Shown here: piece after piece, positions 25,847 to 34,878 of the stretch
Layout: each line of letters opens with the position of its first letter
Numbering within the stretch: position 1 is the stretch's first letter
Assembly (NCBI GenBank): GCA_009692045.1
Contig: SIAA01000006.1
Span: 24,174 to 88,173, forward strand
Origin: Phycisphaerales bacterium
GTDB lineage: Bacteria > Planctomycetota > Phycisphaerae > Phycisphaerales > SM1A02
Direction: 5' to 3'
DNA: 64,000 bases
Translations under genes and position numbers: made by a program
Notes under the pieces: generated by a model
Told to the model about the DNA's origin: nothing
The model's database searches: none
The model's input: only the letters and a program-made list of their open reading frames with translations

Positions 25847-28361
25847 CCGGCTGGCAAGCCTGTGCCGCGCCTGGCTGGCAGCGTTCGCTGTGAGTGGTGG
25901 TGTCGCGGTTGCTGACGACTCCACAAGCGCTGACGGCACGGAGGCGTACCTGCGAGAGACGGGTCTGAATCGGCTGCATATCCACTATCTAGAACGAGAG
26001 ATCAGTTCCAAACTTCTGGTGCAGGAGAAGCGGGCTGTGGCTCAGAGACTTGCGGCCGTTCTTCTGGAGATGGCAGCCGAGTCGACCGACCCGGAGGATC
26101 TGCACGCGCTTCGTAGCAGAGTCGAGAAGTTGGCCCGGGAGCATGGATTCGATGCCGTGTTGTCCGAGGAAATGTTGCTGCGAACCGTCGCTGCTGAGTT
26201 CACAGTCCTCAAGGAGATGTTCGGTCAGTCAATGCGGAGGGAATCGGCGGCCCAAGCCAAACAGGAGTTGTTGCAGCAGTTCGAAGAACTTTCGGCAGGG
26301 CTGCGCTTGCTGATTGCGTCCATTGAGTCGGGAGAGAGGGATGCCCGCAAGGAGGTTGGGTCGTCCGCCGCCCAGTCCCCCGGTGCTCGGCACGCCGCCG
26401 ATCGGCGCTCCGAGCGATTGCTGGAGGCTCAATCAATGATGGGGTGGGCACTCGTGGCTCGCGCCTGGCTGACCCGTGACTCGCCGGTCACCGGTGAGTC
26501 ACCCCATGTGCTCGCTCGGCAGGCGATGCCCTTTCTCGGCGAAGTGCTGGGAGTAGACGAGGGTTGCGACGATGCATCCGAGGCATCGGTGGACTTGCGC
26601 AAGTACCTGCAATACTCCGATGCAATGCTGGCAGTCGCGCTGGGAAAGTCCCTGGCTCCTGGTTGGCAGGACGCTGAGCCTTGGTTCGATCTCCTCTCTA
26701 GTGATGGCAGTCATCCATCGGTGCGTGAGTCGATTGATGTGTGGCGCATGGCGGCGATGCTGGGATCGGGTGCCGTGGCTGCGGCCGAGCGCTTCATCTC
26801 TCGCGTGCACGAGGGCGGCGCTGACAATGGAGATGCACTCGCCGTGGCGTTGCTGCCTAGAAGCCTCGGCCAGTCGAGTGCAGAAACTAGTGTCGCTGCT
26901 CTGGCGACAAGCATGTTGGCGGCGAACTCTCAGTGGAGCCTGATGGCAAAGACGCGATCACCCGCAGTGAAAATCCAAGACCAGTTCGCGGACGCGCTTC
27001 TCGAGGTGGCGCATGCCTGGAGGACATCGCGCAGTGCTACCGCTGACACGGCTGGTGCTACGCGCCGCGAGGTCGTGCTGGCGGTGCAGCGAGCATCATT
27101 CGACCACGCGTCTACCCACACCGAGTTGCGAGATCAAGCGCGAGCTGCAGCCGAGGAACTTGCGGGATGGTGTCTTTGGGAGTTGGGGGAGCCCGCGCGG
27201 GCCGCCAACTGTTTTGCCTTCGCCAAGGACCATGGAAGTACTGAAGTCGCCTCGCGGTCAGCGGCAATGGAGATCGAATGTTTGGCGAAGCAGGGGGCTC
27301 CGGCATCAGTCCTGCAAACTCTTCGCTTGCGGCTCATTGATGCCGATGGCTCGTCTGAATCCAAGGTGAAGGCGCTGCTCGACTTCGCCTCACAGGATGG
27401 CAGTGCTCCCGAGCGAGTGATTGCGGCGTTGCTGGCACTCGAGCCCTCGCATCCGCAGAGGGATGCTGCACTGCGGGCCGCATCCCGAGTCATCTATCAG
27501 CAGTTCCGGGAGTCAACGGGAGAGGAGAGGTCCGCGCAGGCAGCACGACTCCTGCGATTGGCGGCGCCCGCGCCATCGCGGTGGCCTGCGGGCAGTATCG
27601 ATGAGGTAGTGCGCCGCCAGCTCGACGCGGCGCTGGATGATGCAGTGATCGACCTGCCCGCCGCCCACGAGCTTCTGGATGAAGTTGCGTTTCGAGGCCC
27701 AATCACCGATGACGCGGTGAGCGACGAAATGTCCTTTAGACGCGAACAACTCGCCCTTGCCGAAAGTCGGTGGGACGAGGCGGTGGCGCAGCGCGAGTTG
27801 ATCGGATCAAAGAGCGAGTACCGGTCAGCCGCTGATGCGCTGCTGCGCCGAGCGGTGATGGGGGCGATTCGTGCAGGTGAGTCGGGCGAGCTACCGGCAA
27901 CTGCTCTCAAGGCAGTCGCGCACATGGTGAAGCGTGACGCCGAGGTCGAGAGTGGTACCGAACGGCTGGCAACAGCACGCACACTTCTCGAGCTCGCCTC
28001 TGCAGGGCAGGTTGACTGCGCGACAGTCGCAATGACGCTGGTGGGTAAGAGTGTGGTTGACAGTCCCACTGCAACCTACGAAGAGTTGCGATTGCTGGCG
28101 GACGCGGCGCTCGCAGGTCATGATGAGGAAGCCTCACGAGCATCGCTATCCCGTCTGGTCAATGCGCTTGATCCGGCATCCGCTGAGGGAGCCCGCGCAC
28201 GCTTGGAGTTGTGCGAGGTATTGCTCCGGCTCGAACCCGCCGTAGCGGGCGACTTGCTCCGGCAGCAGCGGGTGCTAGTGCCTGGTTACGGCCCTGATCC
28301 ATGGGGGCCGCGCCTGCAGGAACTCGCAGCACGGGTTCTGCAGTCGGAGGGCAACAGGTGA
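25830..28361 (+). CDS. Large exported helical-repeat protein, unknown
   Basis: 843 aa from the ATG at 25830, 17 bases inside the preceding exbD. The frame extends 27 codons further upstream, but only this start gives a signal peptide (RLASLCRAWLAAFAVSGGVAVA, about 7-28, then ADD). The remainder is Ala-, Glu- and Arg-rich and reads as successive amphipathic helices without a catalytic motif, like TPR or other solenoid repeats. Cysteines in the middle (WCLWELGEPARAANCF) suggest a TPR-like pair. No family recognised. It is probably a periplasmic scaffold of the ExbB/VWA machine. Confidence 0.75.
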   Translation: MFRHPNRLASLCRAWLAAFAVSGGVAVADDSTSADGTEAYLRETGLNRLHIHYLEREISSKLLVQEKRAVAQRLAAVLLEMAAESTDPEDLHALRSRVEKLAREHGFDAVLSEEMLLRTVAAEFTVLKEMFGQSMRRESAAQAKQELLQQFEELSAGLRLLIASIESGERDARKEVGSSAAQSPGARHAADRRSERLLEAQSMMGWALVARAWLTRDSPVTGESPHVLARQAMPFLGEVLGVDEGCDDASEASVDLRKYLQYSDAMLAVALGKSLAPGWQDAEPWFDLLSSDGSHPSVRESIDVWRMAAMLGSGAVAAAERFISRVHEGGADNGDALAVALLPRSLGQSSAETSVAALATSMLAANSQWSLMAKTRSPAVKIQDQFADALLEVAHAWRTSRSATADTAGATRREVVLAVQRASFDHASTHTELRDQARAAAEELAGWCLWELGEPARAANCFAFAKDHGSTEVASRSAAMEIECLAKQGAPASVLQTLRLRLIDADGSSESKVKALLDFASQDGSAPERVIAALLALEPSHPQRDAALRAASRVIYQQFRESTGEERSAQAARLLRLAAPAPSRWPAGSIDEVVRRQLDAALDDAVIDLPAAHELLDEVAFRGPITDDAVSDEMSFRREQLALAESRWDEAVAQRELIGSKSEYRSAADALLRRAVMGAIRAGESGELPATALKAVAHMVKRDAEVESGTERLATARTLLELASAGQVDCATVAMTLVGKSVVDSPTATYEELRLLADAALAGHDEEASRASLSRLVNALDPASAEGARARLELCEVLLRLEPAVAGDLLRQQRVLVPGYGPDPWGPRLQELAARVLQSEGNR

Positions 28362-30766
28362 GCGATCTCCTCCGGCAGCTGTTTGGTGTTTCCGCTGAGA
28401 ACTCAGACCGTCAGGTCTTGGGACTCGAAGGGCCGGCATCGAAAGAGAGCATCATCAGACAGGGGCGAGCGAGGTTGCAGGCACTTCAGCCTCACGAGCA
28501 GTCCGACTCGAGCGCGTACGGAATTGCTGAGGCGCGAGTTCGTCTGGCTGTCGGTCGATTGGTGCGTGAGTCCGCGGGTGAGTCGCCTCCGGCTGCAGCA
28601 GAGGTTCCCACCGATCCGCACACGCTTGCGGCGCTCGCGGCGCTTGCGAGACGGGGAAGTCGTACCGCGCGTGTGTTGCTCGTCGCCGCCCACTCCTGTG
28701 AGATCAGGGGCGACCTCGGTCCCGCTGGCCCCGCAGCAGTGGGAGCCAAAGTCAGCGAGCCGATGAAGATAAGAGAGTCGTTCAAAGCGAGCAAGAGAGC
28801 AGTGCAAGAGGAGCTCGCGCCTGCAGGCCCAGACTCGATGGCATCCTCCTCCAGTGCCCTCATAGTGGTGGCAGGATCAGCATTGGCATCATTGGCCATC
28901 GCCGCTCTCGTTCTTTGGATGGGAAATCAAGATGGTCAGGTTGCTGGGGCTACTCGGAGTGTCGCCCCGGTAGAGCAGACAGCGATGCCAGTTGCAGCAC
29001 CAGCACCTGCGCCCGAGTCGGCTACGAGTGCAGTGGCGGTGAGACCTGCTGTCGCAACACCTGGGCGCAGTGGAGGGGTCGCCAATCCACTCGGTGCCAG
29101 CACGGCAACAGTCCTTGACACTCGTCAGGAGTCCACGAGTGAGCTGCTAGCGCTGCTCGAATCTTGGAAGGCTCGCGTGGATTCCACTATCGCGGTGCTG
29201 GATGGTGCCAATAGCTCTGAGGCGAAGTGCAAACTAGTGGAGCGACTGGACGCTCTCGATGGTGTAGCGCGATTGATAGATGCGAAACGCCTGCAGGAGT
29301 CGGCACTCCTCTTGGAGGTGATCCCTCTGCAACCGGTTCTCCCAGAGGAGAGCATCATGGCTACCCAGGAGTGGGGACTGTCGGCATCTCTTGCTAGTGC
29401 CGGTTCAGGGGGAGAGTTGCGGGTCTCCATACTTCGCAGATTCGGCCAGTCTGCCTCGGCTGATCGGCTGACGGCAGCCGATGCGCAGGGTCTCGCGGAT
29501 GAAGCGCTATCCGGCCCCTCGCGCGCCAGTAGAGAAGTTGCGCAGAGCTTGCTGCTCAGCCGCTACGTGAACTCGTCCGCTGCGGCTGTCGGAATGCTCA
29601 ACTCCCTCGCCAGCGCCAGCGCGCTCGCTGAGGTCCGCGGATTCATCGAGGCATTTGCCAAGAAAGACATAGTGGGTTCGGGGGCAACTGCGAGGTTGGC
29701 GATGCGGCAGGGGTTGATGTCCCGGGCACTCGAAACAGGATTCAGCGCAGTTGCGTCGATTGATGAGACTCCTCGGGCGATGCATTCGCCGGCGGAAACA
29801 TTCCCTGCCGAGGGAGCAATCGGGCCGCTCCAGGTATTCGTTGCCTCAAACAGCGGCGCACTTCGGCAGCGATCTGCTCAGCTATCTGCGGAGCGCCCCG
29901 CACTGGCACCTGCTCTCAAGCAGATTGTCGAATCAACCGAAAGGAATCGCGCTCGAAGTGCCAGTGTGCTCGATCAGATGCTTATCAATGGGGTAGCCGC
30001 CCTCCGCATGAGAGCACTCGCATCAGGCGTTCAGCTTGCCAGTAGCCCGCGCGCGATGGGCGCAGATGAGGCTGCTGGTGTTTCGTCGACGCCATCGGAT
30101 CCCGCTGACCAACTTCCAGAGTGGGCAGTGACTCGACTGGAACTGCTCGATCCGAGTAGACCGCTCGACTATCTGGAGCTGGGTGAAGAGCTGGCAGACG
30201 GCACCAGGAGAGGGAGTACAGCTTGGATCACCGCACGAACGCTCTTTGCGCTCACGGGCGCCATTGACTCATCCAGGTACGCCCGGAGTGCGCTTCTTGC
30301 CATCGCCTCTCTGGAAGAAACCGGTTTGAATGGCCTGAGCGCGAGACTCGTGGCTCTGCGAGCATCCCGCGCGTGGGCCTCTCCGCTTGCGGTCCGTGGG
30401 TCGGCGACCGCCGAGCAGAGACTCTTGTTCGCTGAGGCGATGGCGGACCTGCGAATGGGCGCGGTCAAGCGGGGCAACAATAAGCTGGAGAAGCCAGAGA
30501 TCGCAGCGCTTAGAGAATTTTATACAGGGAATCAGAGCCTCACAGAACTTGATCTGATGTCATCTCTGCTGATGGAGCGCGCGGCCCTCCGTGATGATGG
30601 GCAACTCACCTGGGCAGAGGATCTGGCTATTCGAACCGCCACTCCGCTTCCGGAGGTTGATCCGCGCGACCCGTGGAACGCCCTAGGTGAGGATGTGAAC
30701 AAACAGTACTGGCGAGGCGGCAGTTTCGTGGGATTGGTTGCAGGGAACCCACCTCTTGGTAGATAG
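28358..30766 (+). CDS. Large single-pass membrane protein, unknown
   Basis: 802 aa from a GTG that overlaps the previous stop (GTGA). Residues 1-165 are hydrophilic and presumably cytoplasmic: SDLLRQLFGV, then a helical LGLEGPASKESIIRQGRARL segment that faintly recalls a degenerate J-domain layout. One membrane helix follows (about 167-188, LIVVAGSALASLAIAALVLW). A Pro/Ala/Thr linker and a periplasmic part of about 600 residues, Ala/Leu/Ser-rich and helical, make up the rest. No enzyme motif is visible. It could bridge cytoplasm and periplasm for the ExbB complex. Confidence 0.75.
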   Translation: MSDLLRQLFGVSAENSDRQVLGLEGPASKESIIRQGRARLQALQPHEQSDSSAYGIAEARVRLAVGRLVRESAGESPPAAAEVPTDPHTLAALAALARRGSRTARVLLVAAHSCEIRGDLGPAGPAAVGAKVSEPMKIRESFKASKRAVQEELAPAGPDSMASSSSALIVVAGSALASLAIAALVLWMGNQDGQVAGATRSVAPVEQTAMPVAAPAPAPESATSAVAVRPAVATPGRSGGVANPLGASTATVLDTRQESTSELLALLESWKARVDSTIAVLDGANSSEAKCKLVERLDALDGVARLIDAKRLQESALLLEVIPLQPVLPEESIMATQEWGLSASLASAGSGGELRVSILRRFGQSASADRLTAADAQGLADEALSGPSRASREVAQSLLLSRYVNSSAAAVGMLNSLASASALAEVRGFIEAFAKKDIVGSGATARLAMRQGLMSRALETGFSAVASIDETPRAMHSPAETFPAEGAIGPLQVFVASNSGALRQRSAQLSAERPALAPALKQIVESTERNRARSASVLDQMLINGVAALRMRALASGVQLASSPRAMGADEAAGVSSTPSDPADQLPEWAVTRLELLDPSRPLDYLELGEELADGTRRGSTAWITARTLFALTGAIDSSRYARSALLAIASLEETGLNGLSARLVALRASRAWASPLAVRGSATAEQRLLFAEAMADLRMGAVKRGNNKLEKPEIAALREFYTGNQSLTELDLMSSLLMERAALRDDGQLTWAEDLAIRTATPLPEVDPRDPWNALGEDVNKQYWRGGSFVGLVAGNPPLGR

Positions 30767-30781
30767 CATGACTCGTCTGCA

Positions 30782-31576
30782 ATGCTTTACTTGTTGACAA
30801 TCGCGATCATGACCTGCCAGGCAGCGCCTCTGTTGGCAGGGCCGAGCATCAAGGAAGATGAGCCGCCAGCAACGCTGGTAGTGCTTGATTATGAGGGCCG
30901 ATTGCAGCCTCTGGGCGATCCCGAATATGACGCGTTGCGAATGCTCAAACTGCCGGCGTCAGAGCAAACTGAAGTCGATCGCATCCACCTAGAGCGTCGC
31001 ACATTGTTTCATAAAATCTCACGCGAGCATCTTGGCAGCATCATCGAACTGACGGGGAAGTTCCAAAGTGGCAAGCCCGGCCTGCTAGCGGCACTCAGGG
31101 GGATGTTTCTGATTTCCCACTACCAACCCTACTTTGAGCGGGGGTCCCTAATCGATGAAGTCTCGCCCTTCATCGGCGATCATGCGGCGGCGGCGCGCAC
31201 CCTCGTCATGCAGTATGACATCGCAGCCGCGAGGCAGATGGCTCTGGAACTCGACACTAGCGTCAGTTCTAGTGAGGTCGGCAATCGCATCCGGCTGCGG
31301 CGATACGGCGAGTTGCTCCGAGACCTGATTGAGGGGCAGGGCAAGATGGCCGAAGACAACTTCGCGCTGTTCGCCGAGGAGTACCGGCTCGATGATGTGC
31401 AGCAGGGGGAGATGCGTCGCATCTTCGAGCCCGTTTATGTGCAGGATGTCATCGGCGGCGGGGCATCGATTCGGGAACGCTGGGCGGCACTGCGCGAGGG
31501 TTGGGGCGTACTGACTCCATCACAGCAGGCCAACTTTGTAGCGCGGGCAATCAAACAGTTACGCGGCGAAAGTTAG
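30782..31576 (+). CDS. Exported protein of unknown function, end of the VWA/ExbB operon
   Basis: 264 aa. The N-terminus MLYLLTIAIMTCQAAPLLAG is a signal peptide, cut probably near residue 20; LAGPS offers no lipobox Cys. The mature part is charged and helical, with GQGKMAEDNFALFAEEYRLD and a WAALREGWGVLTPSQQANFV region toward the end. It follows the 802-aa gene after 15 bases, so it most likely belongs to the same transcript. Its stop overlaps the stop of the convergent gene. No family recognised. Confidence 0.7.
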   Translation: MLYLLTIAIMTCQAAPLLAGPSIKEDEPPATLVVLDYEGRLQPLGDPEYDALRMLKLPASEQTEVDRIHLERRTLFHKISREHLGSIIELTGKFQSGKPGLLAALRGMFLISHYQPYFERGSLIDEVSPFIGDHAAAARTLVMQYDIAAARQMALELDTSVSSSEVGNRIRLRRYGELLRDLIEGQGKMAEDNFALFAEEYRLDDVQQGEMRRIFEPVYVQDVIGGGASIRERWAALREGWGVLTPSQQANFVARAIKQLRGES

Positions 31577-32820
31577 CGCAACGCCTGAGTGAGATCCGCA
31601 ATCAGATCGGCGGTCTCCTCGATCCCTACGGATAGCCGAACCAGATTGTCACCGATCCCTAGAGCAGCGCGTTGCTCCGGTGGCACACTCGCATGGGTCA
31701 TGATGGCGGGATGTTCGATCAAGCTCTCGACTCCGCCCAAGCTCTCGGCCAAGGCAAATACTTTCACCCGCTCGAGGAAGGCGCGGCTTTCCGCCAGCCC
31801 GCCCTTCAGGTGGATCGTCACCATTCCGCCGAAAGCGCTGCTGCCGTCCAGCTTCATTTGCCTAGAGGCGAGCGCGTGCTGCTTGTGACTGGCAAGGCCG
31901 GGATAGGAAACGCTCAGCACCTTGAGGTGCGCTTCCAAAAACTGAGCGATGCGCAGTGCCGAGGCGCAGTGTTGGCGCATGCGTATATGCAGGGTCTTGA
32001 TACCGCGAAGGGTGAGGTAGGCATCAAACGGTCCCATCACCGAGCCGATGGCGTTCTGCAGGAAGCGCAGGCGCTGCGCCAGCTCGGCATGTCGAGTCAC
32101 GAGAGCTCCGCCGACTACATCGCTATGTCCGCCGAGATACTTGGTGGTGGAGTGCATCACCACATCGAAACCCAGTTCCAACGGCCTCTGCAGAACCGGA
32201 GTTGCGAAGGTGTTGTCGCAAACCGTGATGGCTCCACAGGAGGCCCCTAGAGCGGCGACCTCCCTAAGGTCAACCAGCTTGAGAGTAGGGTTTGATGGGG
32301 TCTCCACCCAGATCATCTTGGGTGCATGCACTTTTATCGCCGACACTAGTGTCGCCAAGTTGGTCAAGTCCACATGAACCGGACGGATGCCCATCGATCG
32401 CTTGCGCACTCGATTCAGCAGTCGGTTTGTGCCCCCGTAAACATCATCCATGCACAGAATGGAGTCGCCGGAGTCGAGTAACTCGAGACAGGTGGCGCTG
32501 GCCGCCAATCCCGAAGCGAAGGCGAAAGCCCCGTTGGTGGTGTCCTGCTCTTTCGAAAGTCCTGATGACTCCAGATTGGCGAGGCACCTCTCTAGGGCGA
32601 ATCGAGTGGCGTTGTGGCTGCGTGAGTATTCGAACCCCTGATGCACACCCGGGGAGGACTGGGCGAAGGTGCTGGAAGTGCAGATGGGCGGCATGACAGC
32701 ACCAGTAGTTGGGTCGGGAAACTGGCCGCCGTGGATGCAGCGCGAGGCTAAATGAAGGTGATCGTGTGACATCGAAGTCGATGCTACCGGCAGCGCCTCC
32801 CGAGGCACCTGCGTCTTCAC
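31573..32820 (-). CDS. Cystathionine gamma-lyase / gamma-synthase family PLP enzyme
   Basis: Cys/Met-metabolism PLP enzyme of fold type I, up to 415 aa. The PLP lysine lies in MHSTTKYLGGHSDVVGG, and the cofactor-binding YGGTNRLL and VCDNTFATPVLQRPLE motifs are present. The GTG at 32820 overlaps the stop of the upstream CBS gene (GTGA), but an ATG at 32772 (MSHDHLHLASR) matches the family start better. Coupling to cystathionine beta-synthase argues for gamma-lyase, which splits cystathionine to cysteine, over gamma-synthase. Sequence alone does not settle it. Confidence 0.9.
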   Translation of the reverse strand: MKTQVPREALPVASTSMSHDHLHLASRCIHGGQFPDPTTGAVMPPICTSSTFAQSSPGVHQGFEYSRSHNATRFALERCLANLESSGLSKEQDTTNGAFAFASGLAASATCLELLDSGDSILCMDDVYGGTNRLLNRVRKRSMGIRPVHVDLTNLATLVSAIKVHAPKMIWVETPSNPTLKLVDLREVAALGASCGAITVCDNTFATPVLQRPLELGFDVVMHSTTKYLGGHSDVVGGALVTRHAELAQRLRFLQNAIGSVMGPFDAYLTLRGIKTLHIRMRQHCASALRIAQFLEAHLKVLSVSYPGLASHKQHALASRQMKLDGSSAFGGMVTIHLKGGLAESRAFLERVKVFALAESLGGVESLIEHPAIMTHASVPPEQRAALGIGDNLVRLSVGIEETADLIADLTQALR

Positions 32821-34205
32821 GGCAGCTGAGCGCGCATCCAGTTGATCAGGTCAATCTTGGTGACGAGACCATAGAAACGGCTCGCATCACAGACAATCGC
32901 CACGCGATCAGCCCGGAAGATAGGAATCAGATCTTCGGGCTTGGCAGTCGGTGCCACTGTTTCAACCCTGCTGGTCATGAATTCGCTCACGGGCTTGTTG
33001 GAGGCATGGCGATCCCGCACCAGTGCCATGAGCACATCACCCTCATCAATGATCCCCGCCACCTTGTCATTGGTGTCCAGCACCACCATCTGGCTGACTG
33101 AATACATCCGCATCCGCTTGATCGCCTGACCTATGGGAATGGATGGAGTCAGGGTGAAGTCATCTTTGGTGTCGTGGCGCCGTGCGATCAGATCGCGCAG
33201 GTCACCGGTGCGCGGGCGTTGGATGAATCCCATGTCGGTCATCCAATAGTCACTGAACATCTTGCTCAGGTACTTGGCGCCGGTGTCACACACGATCGTG
33301 ACAACTCGCTTGGGAGTGGTTTGCTCGCGGCAGTAGCGCAGGGCTGCGGCCAACAGCGTGCCTGTCGATGAGCCTCCGAGCACGCCCTCCTTTCGCAGCA
33401 GGTCGCGGGCGGCGGCGAATGATTCGGCATCGGTGATGGCGTAAGCCTTGTTCACCAGCGCGAGATCGAGGATTGACGGCACAAAGTCCTCGCCGATGCC
33501 CTCGACCAGCCATGCCCCAGGGTCGACGGTCTTGCCCTCGTTCACCAGGGGAGCAAGAATCGAGCCCACGGGATCGGCGAGCACGATGTCCACCGCTGGG
33601 TTCCTCTCTCGCAGGTATCGGCCGATCCCCGACACCGTTCCACCCGAGCCAACTCCAGCCACGAATGCATCTATCCGACCATCCATCTGCTCCCAGATTT
33701 CCGGAGCGGTGGTTTGGAAGTGCGCCTGCGGATTCGCCTCATTGGCGAACTGATTCACATAAAAAGCGGTGGGATCACTCTCCGCCAGTCTCGCGGCCAT
33801 GTCTTGGTAGTACTCGGGATGGCCCTTGGCTACATCACTGCGAGTCAGCAGTACCTCTGCCCCCATGGCACGAAGGTGCGAGATCTTTTCGTCGCTCATC
33901 TTGTCGGGCATGACGACTGTCAGCTGATATCCCTTGAGCGCGGCAACGAGAGCCAGAGCAATCCCGGTATTGCCCGCAGTAGCTTCAACTATCCGGCCGC
34001 CCGGTCGCAGCCTGCCATCTCGTTCGGCAGCGGCGATCATGCTCACTGCTATGCGATCTTTGATGGAGTTGCCAGGGTTATCCGACTCGATCTTCAAGAA
34101 CAGCTGGCAAGGCCCAGTGTCTAGGCGCGAAACCGCCAGCATGGGGGTGTTGCCGATCATCTCTAGCACGCTCTGATAAACGCCGGTTGGTGCGGGGCAG
34201 CCCAT
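32817..34205 (-). CDS. cbs: Cystathionine beta-synthase with C-terminal CBS domain pair
   Basis: 462 aa. The PLP domain (about 1-310) has NTPMLAVSRLD, the PLP lysine in SDNPGNSIKDRIAVS, the asparagine loop EATAGNTGIALALVAA and the phosphate-cup GGSSTGTLL. Residues of about 340-460 form two CBS motifs (SVSQMVVLDTNDKVAGIIDE and the final FYGLVTKIDLINWM), as in mammalian and mycobacterial enzymes, where they bind adenosyl ligands. It condenses serine and homocysteine to cystathionine. The open frame continues 250 codons upstream, antisense to rsmJ, but family similarity starts at MGCPAPTGVYQSVLEMIGNT. Confidence 0.93.
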   Translation of the reverse strand: MGCPAPTGVYQSVLEMIGNTPMLAVSRLDTGPCQLFLKIESDNPGNSIKDRIAVSMIAAAERDGRLRPGGRIVEATAGNTGIALALVAALKGYQLTVVMPDKMSDEKISHLRAMGAEVLLTRSDVAKGHPEYYQDMAARLAESDPTAFYVNQFANEANPQAHFQTTAPEIWEQMDGRIDAFVAGVGSGGTVSGIGRYLRERNPAVDIVLADPVGSILAPLVNEGKTVDPGAWLVEGIGEDFVPSILDLALVNKAYAITDAESFAAARDLLRKEGVLGGSSTGTLLAAALRYCREQTTPKRVVTIVCDTGAKYLSKMFSDYWMTDMGFIQRPRTGDLRDLIARRHDTKDDFTLTPSIPIGQAIKRMRMYSVSQMVVLDTNDKVAGIIDEGDVLMALVRDRHASNKPVSEFMTSRVETVAPTAKPEDLIPIFRADRVAIVCDASRFYGLVTKIDLINWMRAQLP

Positions 34206-34239
34206 CGCATGGAGTGTACGAACAAGCGATACTGTGCGA

Positions 34240-34878
34240 ATGCCCCCCGAAGTGATGAGCCTGATCAGACACGGTGGAGTGCTGCAGCTCGGACGAGTCG
34301 GCGATGGCGTTGGCCAGGGTGTCGGTGTCGACTTTGGGGAGATTTCTCTGCGCGGATTGCGGTCGATGCCCCTGATGCGGGCGTGCGGAAAGATTTGCGG
34401 CACGCTGCTCGATTGCACAGCCGGATTGGGAGGCGACTCCTGGCTGCTGGCAGCGGCAGGCTGGCGCGTTCTGGCAGTAGAACGGTCGCCGCTGGTGCAC
34501 GCCGTGCTGGCGGATGGATTGGAGCGGGCCAAGGGCGATCCTGTGCTGGGGGAGATTGCTTCACGCATCGACCTGCGATGCATGGACGCACGAGAGTTTG
34601 GCAATGAGGAGCAGCCTGCTGTCATATATATGGATCCGATGTATCCCCACAAGCTGAAATCCGCACTCTCCCCCAAGCCCATTCGATGGGTGCGTCTCGC
34701 AGTCGGTGATGACCCAGATGCAGCCGACCTGCTCGACCGAGTTCGTACGAGTTGCGCCTCTCGAGTCGTGGTGAAGCGGCCGCTGGGCGCACCACCGCTT
34801 CGAGACGGTGTCCACCACCGCACCGAGGGCAAACTTGCACGCTTTGATGTGTACATGGATGACGGGGGTCGCGCATGA
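34240..34878 (+). CDS. rsmJ: 16S rRNA (guanine1516-N2)-methyltransferase
   Basis: About 212 aa. The SAM-binding loop is LLDCTAGLGGDSWLLAAAG. The catalytic segment YMDPMYPHKLKSAL and the later RVVVKRPLGAPPL and ARFDVYM closely match RsmJ (YhiQ), which methylates G1516 at the decoding site. A GTG at 34234 is an alternative start. It diverges from cbs with only about 30 bases between starts and overlaps rsmE by 4 bases, so two 16S modification enzymes are made together. Confidence 0.9.
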   Translation: MPPEVMSLIRHGGVLQLGRVGDGVGQGVGVDFGEISLRGLRSMPLMRACGKICGTLLDCTAGLGGDSWLLAAAGWRVLAVERSPLVHAVLADGLERAKGDPVLGEIASRIDLRCMDAREFGNEEQPAVIYMDPMYPHKLKSALSPKPIRWVRLAVGDDPDAADLLDRVRTSCASRVVVKRPLGAPPLRDGVHHRTEGKLARFDVYMDDGGRA

